Assembly (NCBI GenBank): GCA_011051855.1
Contig: DRKG01000198.1
Location: forward strand, 1 to 12,842
Direction of reading: 5' to 3'
DNA length: 12,842 nt
Source of the DNA: a bacterium
GTDB lineage: Bacteria; Planctomycetota; UBA1135; UBA2386
Positions 1 through 7,138 of this stretch are shown one piece after another. Below the pieces are notes generated by a model. It worked only from the letters and a program-made list of their open reading frames with translations, searched no databases and had not been told where the DNA came from. The position numbers and the translations under genes were made by a program. Position 1 is the stretch's first letter; each line of letters begins with the position of its first letter.

Positions 1-2
1 GG

Positions 3-1640
3 CTTGCCCTGTGGCGCATGGACAGTTGGCTGGCGCCACAACTGGCGCGCGAATCGCTGCGACCGCCGAGCGACTATCGAGCCTATCCAGCGGCGTCGAA
101 TGCCTGGACGCGCGGATTCAGCAAGATCGCGCCCAACGAAGTCCTGGTGCAGTCGCCGCTCCTCGGCGTCGAGTCGCCGTTGTTCCCGCTGCACTTCGAG
201 ATCGGCCCGGATGGCGTGCGCAGCCCCCAGGCGCCGGACGGCAACGAACGCGACTTCGCGGAGGCCAACGGGATCTCCGGCGAACTGCTCGATCGCGCCT
301 GCCAGCAGTTGCGACGGATCGAGCAGACCCTGCCGGTCGCGGAGTTTCGCGCCAAGGTCCACCGTGCCCTGTCGCAGTTGCCGCTGCTCGGTTGCAACGT
401 GCGCAATCTCGGCGCTGCCGCATCGCCGTCGCAGGTCGGCGGGGCAGCACGCTACGTGCAGCAAAGCGTCGCCGAACTCGACAATCGGCAGCGCCAGTTC
501 CTGAACAATGTCGCCAGCGACGTCGACGTTGCCAATCCCGGTAGCCGGCTCGCGAGCGGGAACGAGAAGGTGGGCCCGATGGTGCCGGTGTGGATCGACG
601 GCGACGAAGATGCGCTGGTCTTTGCCCGGCGCGTGCAGTCAGCCGACGGCGAACGCCTGCAGGCCGTGCTCGTCGATTGGCAGCGGCTGCAGCAGGAGCT
701 GGTTGCGTTGGTGTCCGACCTGCTCGCCGCCGGCACGGCCCGCCTGGTGCGCTGCGAGTCCCCGACGCCTGCCGAGCAACCGGCGATGCTCGCCTCGGTG
801 CCTGCCCGGCTGGTCGGCACCGTGCGAGAACCCGTCGGGGGCTCGGAGCTGCCGGTCTCGGCGGTCTTGTGGACGACCTGGGGGGTGACGTTGCTCGGCC
901 TGCTGGCACTCGGTTTCACCTTGCGCGCGGCGATCGGATTCGGGGAGCGGCGGGCGCGCTTCGCTTCGGCCGTGACGCACGAACTACGCACGCCGCTGAC
1001 GACGTTTCGCATGTATAGCGAGATGCTCGCCGAGGGGGTCGTGACGGACCCCGAAGCGCGGCGCGAATACCTGCAGACGCTGCAGCGGGAGTCGGATCGT
1101 CTGGCTCGAGTGGTCGAGAACGTGCTGGCCTGGTCGCGACTGGAGGAAGGACGGTTCACTGCACGTCGCGATCGCGTGCGCCTCGCCGAAGTCGTCGACC
1201 GGCTCGTGCCGATGCTCGAGCAGCGGCTGCGAGAGGTCGGCATGACGCTCTCGGTGCGGGTCGATGACGGCGCGCGTGATGCGCGGGTGTGGACCGACGT
1301 GGACGCGGTAGGTCAGGTGCTGTTCAATCTGGTCGACAACGCAGCCAAGTACGCGAGCCACGCGGCGGATGCGCGCGTCGAGCTGGTCGCGCAGAGTCGC
1401 GGCGAGGTGGTGGCCTTGACGATCTGCGACCACGGTCCAGGCATCGGCGCCGACTATCGCGAAGCGGTCTTCGTGCCATTCGATCGGGGTGCCGTTCCCG
1501 GTGGCAGCAACGACATCCCCGGTGTGGGCCTCGGTCTGGCGCTTGCGCGCGGGCTTGCCCGCGACCTCGGCGGGGACCTTCGGCTGCGCGCGAACCCGGG
1601 GGGCGGTGCGTGCTTCGTGCTCGAGCTGCCGCTTGGCTGA
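3..1640 (+). CDS. Sensor histidine kinase, 5'-truncated by the window edge
   Basis: This is the C-terminal part of a membrane sensor histidine kinase. The frame is open from base 3, before the first Met at base 18 (leader residues L-A-L-W-R), so the true start and probably a first membrane helix lie upstream. Residues below count from that Met. About 275 residues form an extracytoplasmic sensor region that I do not recognise. One clear transmembrane helix spans about 280-302. The HisKA dimerisation domain follows, with its H-box T-H-E-L-R-T-P-L and phospho-acceptor His321. The HATPase_c domain has an N-box (N437 to N441, N-L-V-D-N), a G1 box D-H-G-P-G-I-G (D471) and a G2 box G-V-G-L-G-L-A. 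All catalytic boxes look intact, so an active kinase is expected. The order H-E in the H-box is typical of kinases that also dephosphorylate their partner. No response regulator is in the window; it may lie upstream. The signal sensed is unknown. The stop is TGA at 1638-1640, 51 bases before the selenoprotein gene. Confidence 0.93.
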   Translation, partial: LALWRMDSWLAPQLARESLRPPSDYRAYPAASNAWTRGFSKIAPNEVLVQSPLLGVESPLFPLHFEIGPDGVRSPQAPDGNERDFAEANGISGELLDRACQQLRRIEQTLPVAEFRAKVHRALSQLPLLGCNVRNLGAAASPSQVGGAARYVQQSVAELDNRQRQFLNNVASDVDVANPGSRLASGNEKVGPMVPVWIDGDEDALVFARRVQSADGERLQAVLVDWQRLQQELVALVSDLLAAGTARLVRCESPTPAEQPAMLASVPARLVGTVREPVGGSELPVSAVLWTTWGVTLLGLLALGFTLRAAIGFGERRARFASAVTHELRTPLTTFRMYSEMLAEGVVTDPEARREYLQTLQRESDRLARVVENVLAWSRLEEGRFTARRDRVRLAEVVDRLVPMLEQRLREVGMTLSVRVDDGARDARVWTDVDAVGQVLFNLVDNAAKYASHAADARVELVAQSRGEVVALTICDHGPGIGADYREAVFVPFDRGAVPGGSNDIPGVGLGLALARGLARDLGGDLRLRANPGGGACFVLELPLG

Positions 1641-1654
1641 CGCTGGCGGGCGCC

Positions 1655-1669
1655 CGAGTGCTACACTCG
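1655..1669. promoter_or_regulatory. Palindrome overlapping a possible extended -10 box
   Basis: The 51-base gap between the kinase and the selenoprotein gene holds a perfect 6-bp inverted repeat, CGAGTG-CTA-CACTCG. It overlaps a possible extended -10 element, TG (1659-1660), one base, then TACACT (1662-1667). A poor -35 match, CTGACG at 1637-1642, lies 19 bases upstream. A start of transcription near 1674 would give a short leader containing the Shine-Dalgarno AGGAGG. The repeat could be an operator over the promoter or a chance hairpin; the sequence alone cannot decide. Confidence 0.3.
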
Positions 1670-1680
1670 ACCGCCCAACG

Positions 1681-1686
1681 AGGAGG
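1681..1686 (+). promoter_or_regulatory. Strong Shine-Dalgarno for the selenoprotein gene
   Basis: A perfect AGGAGG lies 5 bases before the ATG at 1692. It fixes that start and is the strongest ribosome binding site I see in the window; most other starts here have little or no SD. Confidence 0.75.
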
Positions 1687-1691
1687 CCCCG

Positions 1692-2588
1692 ATGAACGAC
1701 AGACGCTCTCTGCTCCCGCTCGCGCTGCTGTTCGGCGCCGGCGCGGTGGCGCAGGATGCGATGCCCGCAAAGATCGATGCGCGTAGCGAACTCGCCAAGG
1801 CGAGCGCACGTGCGAAGGTGCACAACAAGCGCGTGCTGGTCGTGCTCGATACCGATGGGCGCAGGCTCGCCGACAGGCTGCAGCACACCGGTTCCGTGGC
1901 GCGGCCGCTGCTCTACGAGTTCGAAACCGTGGCCGTCGCCAAGGATGAGGCGGCTGCGATCGCCGTACACATGCATCTGCCGGCTGATCGCGCCGGGTTG
2001 GCCGTGTTGGCCGCCGACGGTGGCCTGCGCGCCTGGCTCGCGGCCGAAACGTTCGCTGTCGGTGATCGCATCGACGGCAAGCGGCTGCTGCAGATGCTGG
2101 AGCCGCACTTCTGCGCGCCGGTCGACGCCGAACAGAAGCTCGCCGACGCACTGCGTGCTGCGAAGAAGAGCGGCCGCAACGTGTTCGTGCGCTTCGACGC
2201 GCCTTGGTGAGGTTGGTGCAAGGTGCTCGAGGAGTTCCTCGGGCGAAAGGTGACTGCGCCGGTCTTCGCGAAAGGCTGGGTCGATGTGATGATCGACGTC
2301 GATCGCGACCGCCACGGCAAGGAGATCAACGAGCGCCTCAAGGGCGAACGCAGCGGCGGTCTGCCGTGGACGATCATTCTCGATGCCGACGGCAACGAAC
2401 TGGTCGCCGCGAATGCCGAGACCGGCGACGAGCACGATGGGCGCAACATCGGCGGCCCGGTCGCCGAATGGGAATGTGCCTGGTTCCTCGAGATGCTGCG
2501 TCGCACCGCGGGTGACCGGGTGTCGGCAGACGAGCTGGACCGCGTCGCTGCCGATCTCGAGACCTACGCCCGGCCGCGCCGCCGCTGA
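1692..2588 (+). CDS. Secreted two-domain thioredoxin-like selenoprotein (UGWC active site)
   Basis: I read this as one gene of 298 residues with selenocysteine at residue 173, encoded by TGA at 2208-2210. A Sec-type signal peptide (M-N-D-R-R then a hydrophobic run to about residue 20) predicts export. Residues about 32-140 form a thioredoxin-like domain with no CxxC: V-L-D-T-D-G-R-R stands where the motif is expected. Residues about 145-298 form a second thioredoxin-like domain with F-D-A-P-W-U173-G-W-C176-K, a G-G-L-P225-W cis-proline loop and the following strand I-I-L-D-A-D-G. Sec replaces the N-terminal, solvent-exposed nucleophile of the usual C-G-W-C. A thiol/disulfide or peroxide-linked redox role outside the cytoplasm is inferred; the substrate is unknown. 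TGA is not generally Trp here: TGG encodes W on both sides of the site, and TGA ends this gene and several others. Alternatives are a TGC-to-TGA mutation making a pseudogene, or a sequencing error. A conventional caller would split the gene into 1692-2210 and a GTG-started 2223-2588. The final stop is TGA at 2586-2588. Confidence 0.82.
2208..2210 (+). other. In-frame TGA read as selenocysteine (Sec173)
   Basis: The codon string is TGG-TGA-GGT-TGG-TGC-AAG, giving W-U-G-W-C-K. The TGA falls exactly at the first Cys of the thioredoxin W-C-x-x-C-K motif, with the resolving Cys176 intact. The frame then continues without a break for 125 sense codons with thioredoxin-fold features. This placement is the classic signature of a Sec/Cys exchange and is very unlikely for a random nonsense mutation. 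Confidence 0.82.
2211..2260 (+). promoter_or_regulatory. Bacterial SECIS-like hairpin
   Basis: Immediately 3' of the UGA there is an 8-bp stem, GCUCGAGG (2225-2232) with CCUCGGGC (2237-2244), containing one U-G wobble. U2224-G2245 can add one more wobble. It closes a tetraloop AGUU (2233-2236). A lower helix, GGUGC (2215-2219) with GCGCC (2256-2260), can form below an internal loop. The loop G (2234) is 24 bases after the UGA and is followed by U. Known bacterial SECIS elements have a small apical loop with an early G, at roughly 16-37 bases from the UGA, as in the SelB-binding G-U of E. coli fdhF. I folded this by hand; no energy was computed. Confidence 0.65.
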
Positions 2589-2600
2589 TCCGCGCGGGGC

Positions 2601-2621
2601 CTCCGGCTCAGCGGAGCTTTT
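2601..2621 (+). terminator. Possible terminator between convergent genes
   Basis: The stem CTCCG (2601-2605) and CGGAG (2612-2616), with a 6-base loop, is followed by C and TTTT (2618-2621). It lies 12 bases after the selenoprotein stop and overlaps the end of the convergent M28 peptidase gene. A second GC-only inverted repeat, CCGCGC (2574-2579) with GCGCGG (2592-2597), sits just before it. The stem and T-run are short, so the call is tentative. Confidence 0.35.
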
Positions 2622-4221
2622 CGAACTCGTCGCCCGGCGTCCACGTCGGTGCGGCGTCCGCGTTGCATGTCACCGCCAGCAGGCGGAACAGCACCTGCAT
2701 GTCGTCGACGGCGCCAGCGAAGTTCCACCACTTCGCGAGTTCGTCGCTCGGTTGGTGGTAGTGCACGGTGGTGTAGCTCGCCTTCATGCGCCGGCGGCCC
2801 TGCGGTTGGTCGAGGAACTCGCTGCCGGCCTTGAAGTAGGCCGCCGGCACACCGATGCGTGCGAAGTTGAAGTGGTCGCTGCGGTAGAAGTAACCGCGAT
2901 CCGGGTGGCTGTCGGGCTCGATCACGCGCCCACGCGCGGCGGCGATCGCCGCGGCCGTGTCGCTCAGGGTGTTCTTGCCGTAGCCGACGAACTCGATGTC
3001 CTTGGTCGGTCCCCAGACGTTGAGGCCATCGACGTTGACGTTGGCGACCAGGCGCTTGCGGTCGACGGTCGGGTTCTCGGTGTAGTACTTCGAGCCGAGC
3101 AGCCCGGACTCCTCGGCGGTTACGGCCAGGAACAGCATGCTGCGCCGGCGTTCGGGCAGTGCTGCGGCGGCGCGCGCGAGCGCCAGCAAGCCGGCGCAAC
3201 CCGAGGCGTTGTCGACGGCGCCGTTGTAGATCGCGTCGTCGCCGCGGGGCTTGCCGATACCGAGATGGTCGAAGTGGGCCGTCAGCACGACGTATTCGTC
3301 CTTCAGCTTCGGATCGGTGCCCGGCAGCACGCCGAGCACGTTTGCCGACTGCATCTGGCGAACCTTGTTCTCGATGGCGAGCTCGACCTTGACCCCGAGC
3401 GGCACCGGTGGCTGGTTGCCGAGTTCGGCGCGGGCACGCAGGGCGTCGAGGTCGTGGCCACCCAGACGGCATAGCGTGTAGGCAGCGGTCTCCGAGCACC
3501 ACGATCGGATCCCGAGCGTCACCTGACCTTCCTTGAACGGCAGCCAGAAGTTCTCTCTGCCGTGGCTGGCCTGGATCACTTGGAACGGGTAGCCGGCGGA
3601 CTCGTTGGTGTGGATCACGATGACGCCTGCGGCACCGCGCCGGGCCGCCTCTTCGTACTTGTAGCTCCAGCGACCGTAGTAGAGGCGCGTCTTGCCGGCG
3701 AACCGCTGGGGGTCGGTCGCCGGGTCGTTGTTCATCACCAGGAGCACCTTGCCGCGCACGTCGTAGTCTTGGTAGTCGTCCCACTGCTGCTCGGGCGCGT
3801 TGATGCCGTAGCCGACGAACACCAGTTCGGCGTCTTTCCAGGCGGCCTGGGCGTCGGCGTTGCCGGCGACGGCCGTGTAGTCGATCGGCGCCTGGAATGA
3901 CGAGGTGCCGTTGGGGCCGGTAGCCCGCAGCGCCTTACTCACCGTCGACTGGATGCCGACGATCGGGACCGGCTGCATCCACGAGCCGTCGGCGGCCCCC
4001 GGTTCGCAACCGGCGGCGGCCAAGTGACTCTGGATGTAGCGACGCGCCAGTTCGTCGCCGCGCGTGCCGACTCCGCGACCTTCGAGCGCGTCACAGCTCA
4101 GGAACTCGACGTGGCTACGCAGGATGTGCTCGGTGATGCGGCGCTCGGCGTCGCGGTATGGGTCGACGGCGCAGGAGGTGGCAAGCAGCAGGGCTGGCAG
4201 CAACAGGCGGGTGGCATGCAT
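2608..4221 (-). CDS. M28-family zinc metallopeptidase lipoprotein with PA-type insert
   Basis: This is a 537-residue secreted aminopeptidase-like enzyme of family M28, which removes N-terminal amino acids from peptides using two metal ions. The N-terminus M-H-A-T-R, a hydrophobic run and L-A-T-S-C17 looks like a lipoprotein signal with Cys17 lipidated; the residue three before the Cys is Ala, not the usual Leu. Residues about 125-250 resemble the protease-associated insert common in M28 enzymes (V-F-V-G-Y-G-I near 134-140, G-A-A-G-V-I-V-I-H near 196-204). The metal and catalytic residues are all present: H316 and D318 (T-A-H-F-D-H-L-G), bridging D337 (A-V-D-N-A-S-G), E370-E371, D398 and H489 (Y-H-Q-P-S-D-E). 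An in-frame ATG at 4272 would overlap pepE by 31 bases and put 17 proline-rich residues before the signal peptide, so I prefer the ATG at 4221, 20 bases after the pepE stop. No clear SD is visible. It probably shares a transcript with pepE. Natural substrate unknown. Confidence 0.93.
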   Translation of the reverse strand: MHATRLLLPALLLATSCAVDPYRDAERRITEHILRSHVEFLSCDALEGRGVGTRGDELARRYIQSHLAAAGCEPGAADGSWMQPVPIVGIQSTVSKALRATGPNGTSSFQAPIDYTAVAGNADAQAAWKDAELVFVGYGINAPEQQWDDYQDYDVRGKVLLVMNNDPATDPQRFAGKTRLYYGRWSYKYEEAARRGAAGVIVIHTNESAGYPFQVIQASHGRENFWLPFKEGQVTLGIRSWCSETAAYTLCRLGGHDLDALRARAELGNQPPVPLGVKVELAIENKVRQMQSANVLGVLPGTDPKLKDEYVVLTAHFDHLGIGKPRGDDAIYNGAVDNASGCAGLLALARAAAALPERRRSMLFLAVTAEESGLLGSKYYTENPTVDRKRLVANVNVDGLNVWGPTKDIEFVGYGKNTLSDTAAAIAAARGRVIEPDSHPDRGYFYRSDHFNFARIGVPAAYFKAGSEFLDQPQGRRRMKASYTTVHYHQPSDELAKWWNFAGAVDDMQVLFRLLAVTCNADAAPTWTPGDEFEKLR

Positions 4222-4241
4222 GGGCGGATAGGGCGGGTGGT

Positions 4242-5009
4242 TCACTGGGTGAGCAGGAAGGACAGATCGCACGGCGGCGAGTGCTCCTCGGGGGCCTGGC
4301 CGCGACGAAACAGACGGGCCGCCGTGGTGCCGCGCAGTTCCATGCGGCGGCCTTCGACCCGCAGCATGCAGCCTTCGCGCAGGCCGAGGACCGGCACGTC
4401 GTGCTCTTCGTGGAACTGCGCGATGCGCTCTTCACGCGTTTCACCCATGTGCGGGCTCGCCGGATCCGGGTCGAGGTAGTGGGGATTGATCTGGAACGGC
4501 ACCAGGCGCAGCGCCGCGAACGTCGGCGGTCTCACGATCGGCATGTCGTTGGTCGTGCGGATCGAAAGGGTTGCCACGTTGGTGCCGGCACTGCTGCCCA
4601 TGTAGGGCATGCCTTCATAGGCGCGCCTGCGGATCGCCTCGATCAGGCCGTGGTGGTGCATCGCGGCCAGCAGCCGGAAGGTGTTGCCGCCACCGACGAA
4701 CACGGCGTCGGCTGCATCGATCGCGTGCACCTTGTCGGTGTGGGCATGTACCGATGTGAGTTCATGTCCCATCGCCTCGAACGCCGGTCGCGCCTTGTCG
4801 AGGTAGGCATCGTGGTCGTGCAGGGCGTAAGGCACGAACAGGATCCGCTTGCGGCTGCCGAGGAACGCTTGCATTTCGGCAGCGCAGTGCTCGAGGTAGC
4901 CGCCGCCGTGCATGGTCGAGTTGCTGACCAGCAGGAGCCGTAGGCGTTCCGATCGGGGCCGTGGGGCGTCGTGCTGTGGAACGGTCGTCGGGTCGTTGTC
5001 GGTTGCCAT
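4242..5009 (-). CDS. pepE: Peptidase E (alpha-aspartyl dipeptidase, family S51)
   Basis: This 255-residue cytoplasmic dipeptidase hydrolyses Asp-X dipeptides and has no signal peptide. It aligns by eye with E. coli PepE along its length: L-L-V-S-N-S-T near residue 30, V-G-G-G-N-T-F near 105-111, G-S-S140-A-G-T-N with the nucleophile Ser140, R-T-T-N-D-M-P-I-V (D155), Q-I-N-P-H177, G-E-T-R-E-E-R near 189-195, and L-R-E212-G. Ser140, His177 and Glu212 match the Ser-His-Glu triad reported for the Salmonella enzyme. The N-terminus is about 20 residues longer than in E. coli and charged. Those residues may not be part of the fold, so a start further in is possible. The gene begins 24 bases after the stop of the 675-residue protein gene and ends 20 bases before the M28 start, which suggests one transcript. 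With the M28 peptidase it points to peptide breakdown and amino-acid recovery. Confidence 0.95.
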   Translation of the reverse strand: MATDNDPTTVPQHDAPRPRSERLRLLLVSNSTMHGGGYLEHCAAEMQAFLGSRKRILFVPYALHDHDAYLDKARPAFEAMGHELTSVHAHTDKVHAIDAADAVFVGGGNTFRLLAAMHHHGLIEAIRRRAYEGMPYMGSSAGTNVATLSIRTTNDMPIVRPPTFAALRLVPFQINPHYLDPDPASPHMGETREERIAQFHEEHDVPVLGLREGCMLRVEGRRMELRGTTAARLFRRGQAPEEHSPPCDLSFLLTQ

Positions 5010-5033
5010 GGAATCGAGCAGTAGGCGCCCGGG

Positions 5034-7061
5034 TTATTCGAGAACGGGGGTCAACGTGTCCGCCAGTTGCGCCTTGCCGGAGGCCGCGAGTGCATCGTGG
5101 ATACGGCGCGCGATCGCGCGGGGTTTGCGCTGCAGGCCGTCGTCGGTGTCGAAGCTCGCGGCCCGCAGTTGGTGGGCGTGCACCAGATCGCGCACGGCCG
5201 CGCCGTCGTCGCCGCGCAGGTGGTGGATCCATGCGCGGCCGGCCAGCGCCAATACCGTGTAGTGATCGGAGGTGTCGGCGTAGGTCTCGTTGCGGCGCTT
5301 GCTGTCGGTGAAGCGCTCGATCGCGTCGCCGTAGGCGTTGCCTGCTTCGATGCGGCGATCGTCGCGCGTGTGCTGGTCGCCTGCGACCAGGGCGGCGTAG
5401 GCGGCAAACCACTGGGCCGTGGCGCGATCTTCGGCCTTGGCAGCGTAAGCGGCGTAGCAGTGGCGCATGCGCTCGGCGCCGAGGTCGACGAGCAGTCGGT
5501 TGCGCCACCGTTCGTGCGCAGCTACTGATGCCGGGTAGCGCTCCACGAGATGCTGAAGTTCGCGTCGCGCGGCCGCACGCAGGCCCACGTGCTCGAACAA
5601 CGTGATGCCGGCAAGCAACCCGGACTCGCTGCCCGCGCCGCGTTCGCGAAGCAACGCGAAGATCGCCTCGGTGCGGGCGAGTTCGCCGCGCACGCTCGCC
5701 TGCGGGTCTTGTTGCAGGCGTTGGTAGGCGGACTGCGCGGTCACCTGCAGGAGCACGTCCAGGAAGCTCCCGGCCAGCCATGCGTCCGGGTGGCGATCGC
5801 TGTGCACGGCTGAGATCGCTTCGACCGCTGCCTTGCGCGCGCCCGCCGGGTCACCCTGGTGCCATGCGGTGATCGCCTGCAGCGCCCGGCGTTCCGAGCG
5901 CAGGGCATCGTCGCCGACGCGGCCGGCGTTGCGCTCGGCGTCGGCGAGCCACAGCTCGACGCCAGCGCTGCCGGTTTGGGCCAGGTGCAGGGCGAACGCC
6001 GCCTGAGCGGTCGCGAGCTGCAGCCGCAGCGAAGGATCGTCTCGCTTGTCGGCCGGGCGCAGGGCCGTCTCGACCCGATCGAGTTCGCTTTCGATCGCCG
6101 CGCGCCTGCCGGTCAGGGGGCTGTCCCGCCAAGTGTTCCGCCACGGTGGTGCCAGCCGGTCCTCCGAGCTCTCGAAGTGGCTCGCCATGCGCGCCGCCGC
6201 CGGCACCGTCCGGCCAAGTTCGCGCAGGTGGTCGAGCAGTTGCGCGCGTATTCCGGAGTCGTCGATGCGGGCGAGCGCGTCTTCGATGTCGATCAGCGCG
6301 TCCTTGCCGGCGACCTTGCACAGCGCAACGGCGGCCAGCGTGCACAGAGAATCGTCGGGATCGCGCAGCCCCATGCGCAAGAGGTCGATGGGTTCGTTGG
6401 TCGCACTCGCGGCTCGTTCGAGCAACCGGCGCCGTTCACGTCGATCGCCCGCCCGGTAGCGCCGTTCGAGCAGCGTGCGCGCCAGGGCATCGCGCCGCCG
6501 GAACAGTTCGTCGAGGTCGTCGGTGGCGGTCAGGTGCTTCGCCTTGGCGTCGCCGCGATGGTCCGCGATCGCCTCGATCGCCGTCTGCATGGTGCGGTCG
6601 AGGTAGCGGTCGAACAGGATCTTGCCTTCGGGCGATATGCCGACGTGTCGCGGTGCGTTGCGGCGGCCGTTGAAGAACCGCGCGAACAGTTCCGGCTCGA
6701 TGTTGATGTGTTCGCTGCAGGTGCAGCCGCCGAAGCGCGGGCACTCGATACGGTTGCCGAGTGCGTCGTAGTCGCTCTCGGTGTGGCGGTCGGGTGAGGC
6801 GACGACGCAGACGTAGCCGCGCGTGCTCTTGACGAACTCCGCATCCTTGTAGGTGTCGCTGGCAAACCGGTCGTTGAACACCTCGCCGTCCATGTTGACG
6901 CAGATCAAGAGTGGCAGCCCCGTGGCGCGCTGGACGGCGAGTGCGTCCGCGAGCGTGCGTTGCCACGCTACCTGCGGAGGTGTGCCCTGGGCTGGCTGCG
7001 GCGCGGGCTCTTGCGGGGTCGCCAGTAGCGCGACGGACGTCACGGTGATCGAAGTGAGCAT
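5034..7061 (-). CDS. Exported protein with CxxC-less thioredoxin-like domain and helical repeats
   Basis: This 675-residue protein is of unknown function. The ATG at 7061 is the first possible start: an in-frame TAG lies at 7074-7076, four codons upstream. The N-terminus is hydrophobic for about 14 residues and then Pro/Gln-rich, so export is likely, although the usual positive charges are missing. Residues about 33-165 look like a thioredoxin fold: a helix, strand L-P-L-L-I-C-V, then N-M-D-G-E-V in place of CxxC, and N-A-P137-R-H-V as the cis-proline loop followed by G-I-S-P-E-G-K-I-L-F-D. It has an unusual cluster C107-x5-C113-x-C115-x2-H118, which could bind a metal or form disulfides. Residues about 220-290 resemble HEAT-like repeats (L-R-D-P-D-D-S-L then an Ala/Leu helix). 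Residues about 310-670 are helical and Ala/Leu/Arg-rich, like TPR-type repeats. It lies 77 bases after glyA and 24 before pepE. A scaffold or substrate-binding role is more likely than oxidoreductase activity; this is inference. Confidence 0.85.
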   Translation of the reverse strand: MLTSITVTSVALLATPQEPAPQPAQGTPPQVAWQRTLADALAVQRATGLPLLICVNMDGEVFNDRFASDTYKDAEFVKSTRGYVCVVASPDRHTESDYDALGNRIECPRFGGCTCSEHINIEPELFARFFNGRRNAPRHVGISPEGKILFDRYLDRTMQTAIEAIADHRGDAKAKHLTATDDLDELFRRRDALARTLLERRYRAGDRRERRRLLERAASATNEPIDLLRMGLRDPDDSLCTLAAVALCKVAGKDALIDIEDALARIDDSGIRAQLLDHLRELGRTVPAAARMASHFESSEDRLAPPWRNTWRDSPLTGRRAAIESELDRVETALRPADKRDDPSLRLQLATAQAAFALHLAQTGSAGVELWLADAERNAGRVGDDALRSERRALQAITAWHQGDPAGARKAAVEAISAVHSDRHPDAWLAGSFLDVLLQVTAQSAYQRLQQDPQASVRGELARTEAIFALLRERGAGSESGLLAGITLFEHVGLRAAARRELQHLVERYPASVAAHERWRNRLLVDLGAERMRHCYAAYAAKAEDRATAQWFAAYAALVAGDQHTRDDRRIEAGNAYGDAIERFTDSKRRNETYADTSDHYTVLALAGRAWIHHLRGDDGAAVRDLVHAHQLRAASFDTDDGLQRKPRAIARRIHDALAASGKAQLADTLTPVLE

Positions 7062-7101
7062 GCGGCTACGATCCTAACCCGCTCTACGCATGAACCAGCA
7101 C

Positions 7102-7114
7102 GCACGGCGCGTGC
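7102..7114. other. Short hairpin between glyA and the next gene
   Basis: In the 77-base gap between the glyA stop and the next minus-strand start, GCACG and CGTGC form a 5-bp stem with a 3-base loop. No T-run follows on either strand, so this is weak evidence for a terminator, and read-through from glyA is possible. A TAGGAT (-10-like) on the minus strand at 7070-7075 lies just before the ATG at 7061, too close for a normal leader, so I do not call it a promoter. Confidence 0.2.
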
Positions 7115-7138
7115 CAGTCTCTACCCCGTCCATACCTT

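Noticed and set aside
2208..2210. TGA reassigned to tryptophan genome-wide
   Set aside because: TGA ends the kinase, speA, NYN, barrel and selenoprotein genes, and Trp is encoded by TGG throughout, including on both sides of this codon.
984..2435. Long minus-strand open frame opposite the kinase and selenoprotein genes
   Set aside because: It is an antisense shadow of high-GC coding sequence, with no recognisable family.
2223..2588. A separate gene starting at GTG 2223, with 1692-2210 as its own gene
   Set aside because: Splitting cuts the thioredoxin motif between its two redox residues and leaves the second half without its first strand and without an SD. One gene read through UGA explains everything.
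4222..4272. Upstream ATG at 4272 for the M28 peptidase
   Set aside because: It would overlap pepE and place a proline-rich stretch before the lipoprotein signal; the ATG at 4221 gives a normal signal peptide.
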